Source: Synechococcus sp. RS9916 (lineage in GTDB: Bacteria; Cyanobacteriota; Cyanobacteriia; PCC-6307; Cyanobiaceae). Taken from it: 64,000 nt of DNA. Below are positions 63,860 to 64,000 of this stretch, one piece after another (within the stretch, counting starts at the first letter, position 1; the number at the start of each line of letters is the position of its first letter). The position numbers and the translations under genes are program-made. Location: contig NZ_DS022299.1 of assembly GCF_000153825.1 (NCBI RefSeq), positions 124,001 through 188,000 of the forward strand, written 5' to 3'. The notes beneath the pieces are model-generated. The model worked only from the letters and a program-made list of their open reading frames with translations. It was not told where the DNA came from and did no database searches.

Positions 63860-64000
63860 AACGTCGAGAAGGTCAGCAGGGTTAGCGGTAACGACGGCTC
63901 CTGCCGAAACCAAGTTCGGCAGCAGGCCAGTTCAATGCAGTTCAGGCGTGCTTCAGCACCGAATCCAACGAGAAGCGGTGACGCAACTGAATTAACAAGG
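63860..64000. other. rpoD upstream region
   Basis: About 140 bases to the right window edge. It should contain the rpoD promoter and leader on the minus strand, but no clear -10/-35 pair, dyad or Shine-Dalgarno could be identified. An inverted repeat near 63902-63915 (GCCGAACTTGGTTTCGGC on the minus strand) is the only structure seen. Confidence 0.35.

Overview
The window looks like marine unicellular cyanobacterium (Synechococcus/Cyanobium type) chromosome. The evidence is two single-helix high-light-inducible (Hli) proteins with the ExxNGRxAMxGF chlorophyll-binding motif, a light-dependent-POR-like reductase, a Ycf66-family protein, DUF4278, DUF3104, DUF2973 and Nif11-like small proteins, a cyAbrB remnant, a CP12-tail protein pair, a cyanobacterial-type Mrp antiporter operon and a Yfr1-like small RNA. 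The gene density is high, and a large share of genes encode conserved or unknown proteins shorter than 120 residues. Several of these are under 60 residues.

Layout. 0-10 kb: the end of an SDR gene, a lipoprotein, the minus-strand mrpCDEFGAB operon (1.4-5.5 kb), a 48-residue basic protein behind Fur-box-like dyads, an hli operon with an HLR1-like site, a DUF3598 protein and an SPFH/prohibitin protein. 10-20 kb: a CP12-tail protein, an FAD oxidoreductase, a second hli, a POR-like SDR, a GAF protein, a cupin and gamma-glutamyltransferase. 20-30 kb: a class A acid phosphatase, a SpoT-type HD hydrolase, a TerB-like protein, a second CP12-tail protein, a Tat-exported BBE-type FAD oxidase and the Yfr1-like RNA. 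30-45 kb: many small membrane or secreted proteins, an L,D-transpeptidase lipoprotein, a matrixin-like protease, a DUF411 protein, PhzF, Nif11 peptides, DoxX and SodC. 45-50 kb: an accessory island with two tandem double-glycine leader peptides, AT-rich secreted proteins and a truncated cyAbrB. 50-64 kb: mostly core genes (YpfJ-type protease, TrpF, MIF, inorganic pyrophosphatase, a YkuD transpeptidase, hemC, deaminase, rpoD), plus a broken OprB porin.

Two dispersed non-coding repeat families stand out. Family A is about 455 bp with three copies (541, 9293, 41643). Two copies differ at only 6 positions without gaps. The third is diverged but keeps the same hairpins and the same 3' end, so this is a candidate structured RNA. 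Family B is about 170 bp and clusters between 16 and 23 kb. It carries a GC-rich hairpin and ends in a CRP-like palindrome (TGTGA-N6-TCACG). The same palindrome recurs alone 52 bp upstream of a secreted-protein gene at 58088.

Other signals are a pair of tiny twin-CX3C proteins that share a 20-bp upstream element at almost identical spacing, four eroded genes (acid phosphatase, GAF, cyAbrB, porin), and paired paralogues (CP12-tail, DUF3104, Nif11, and a shared C-terminal domain at 37914 and 42986). I recognised no tRNA, rRNA, CRISPR array or transposase gene. All functional calls come from reading the sequence and recalling families; no database search was run.
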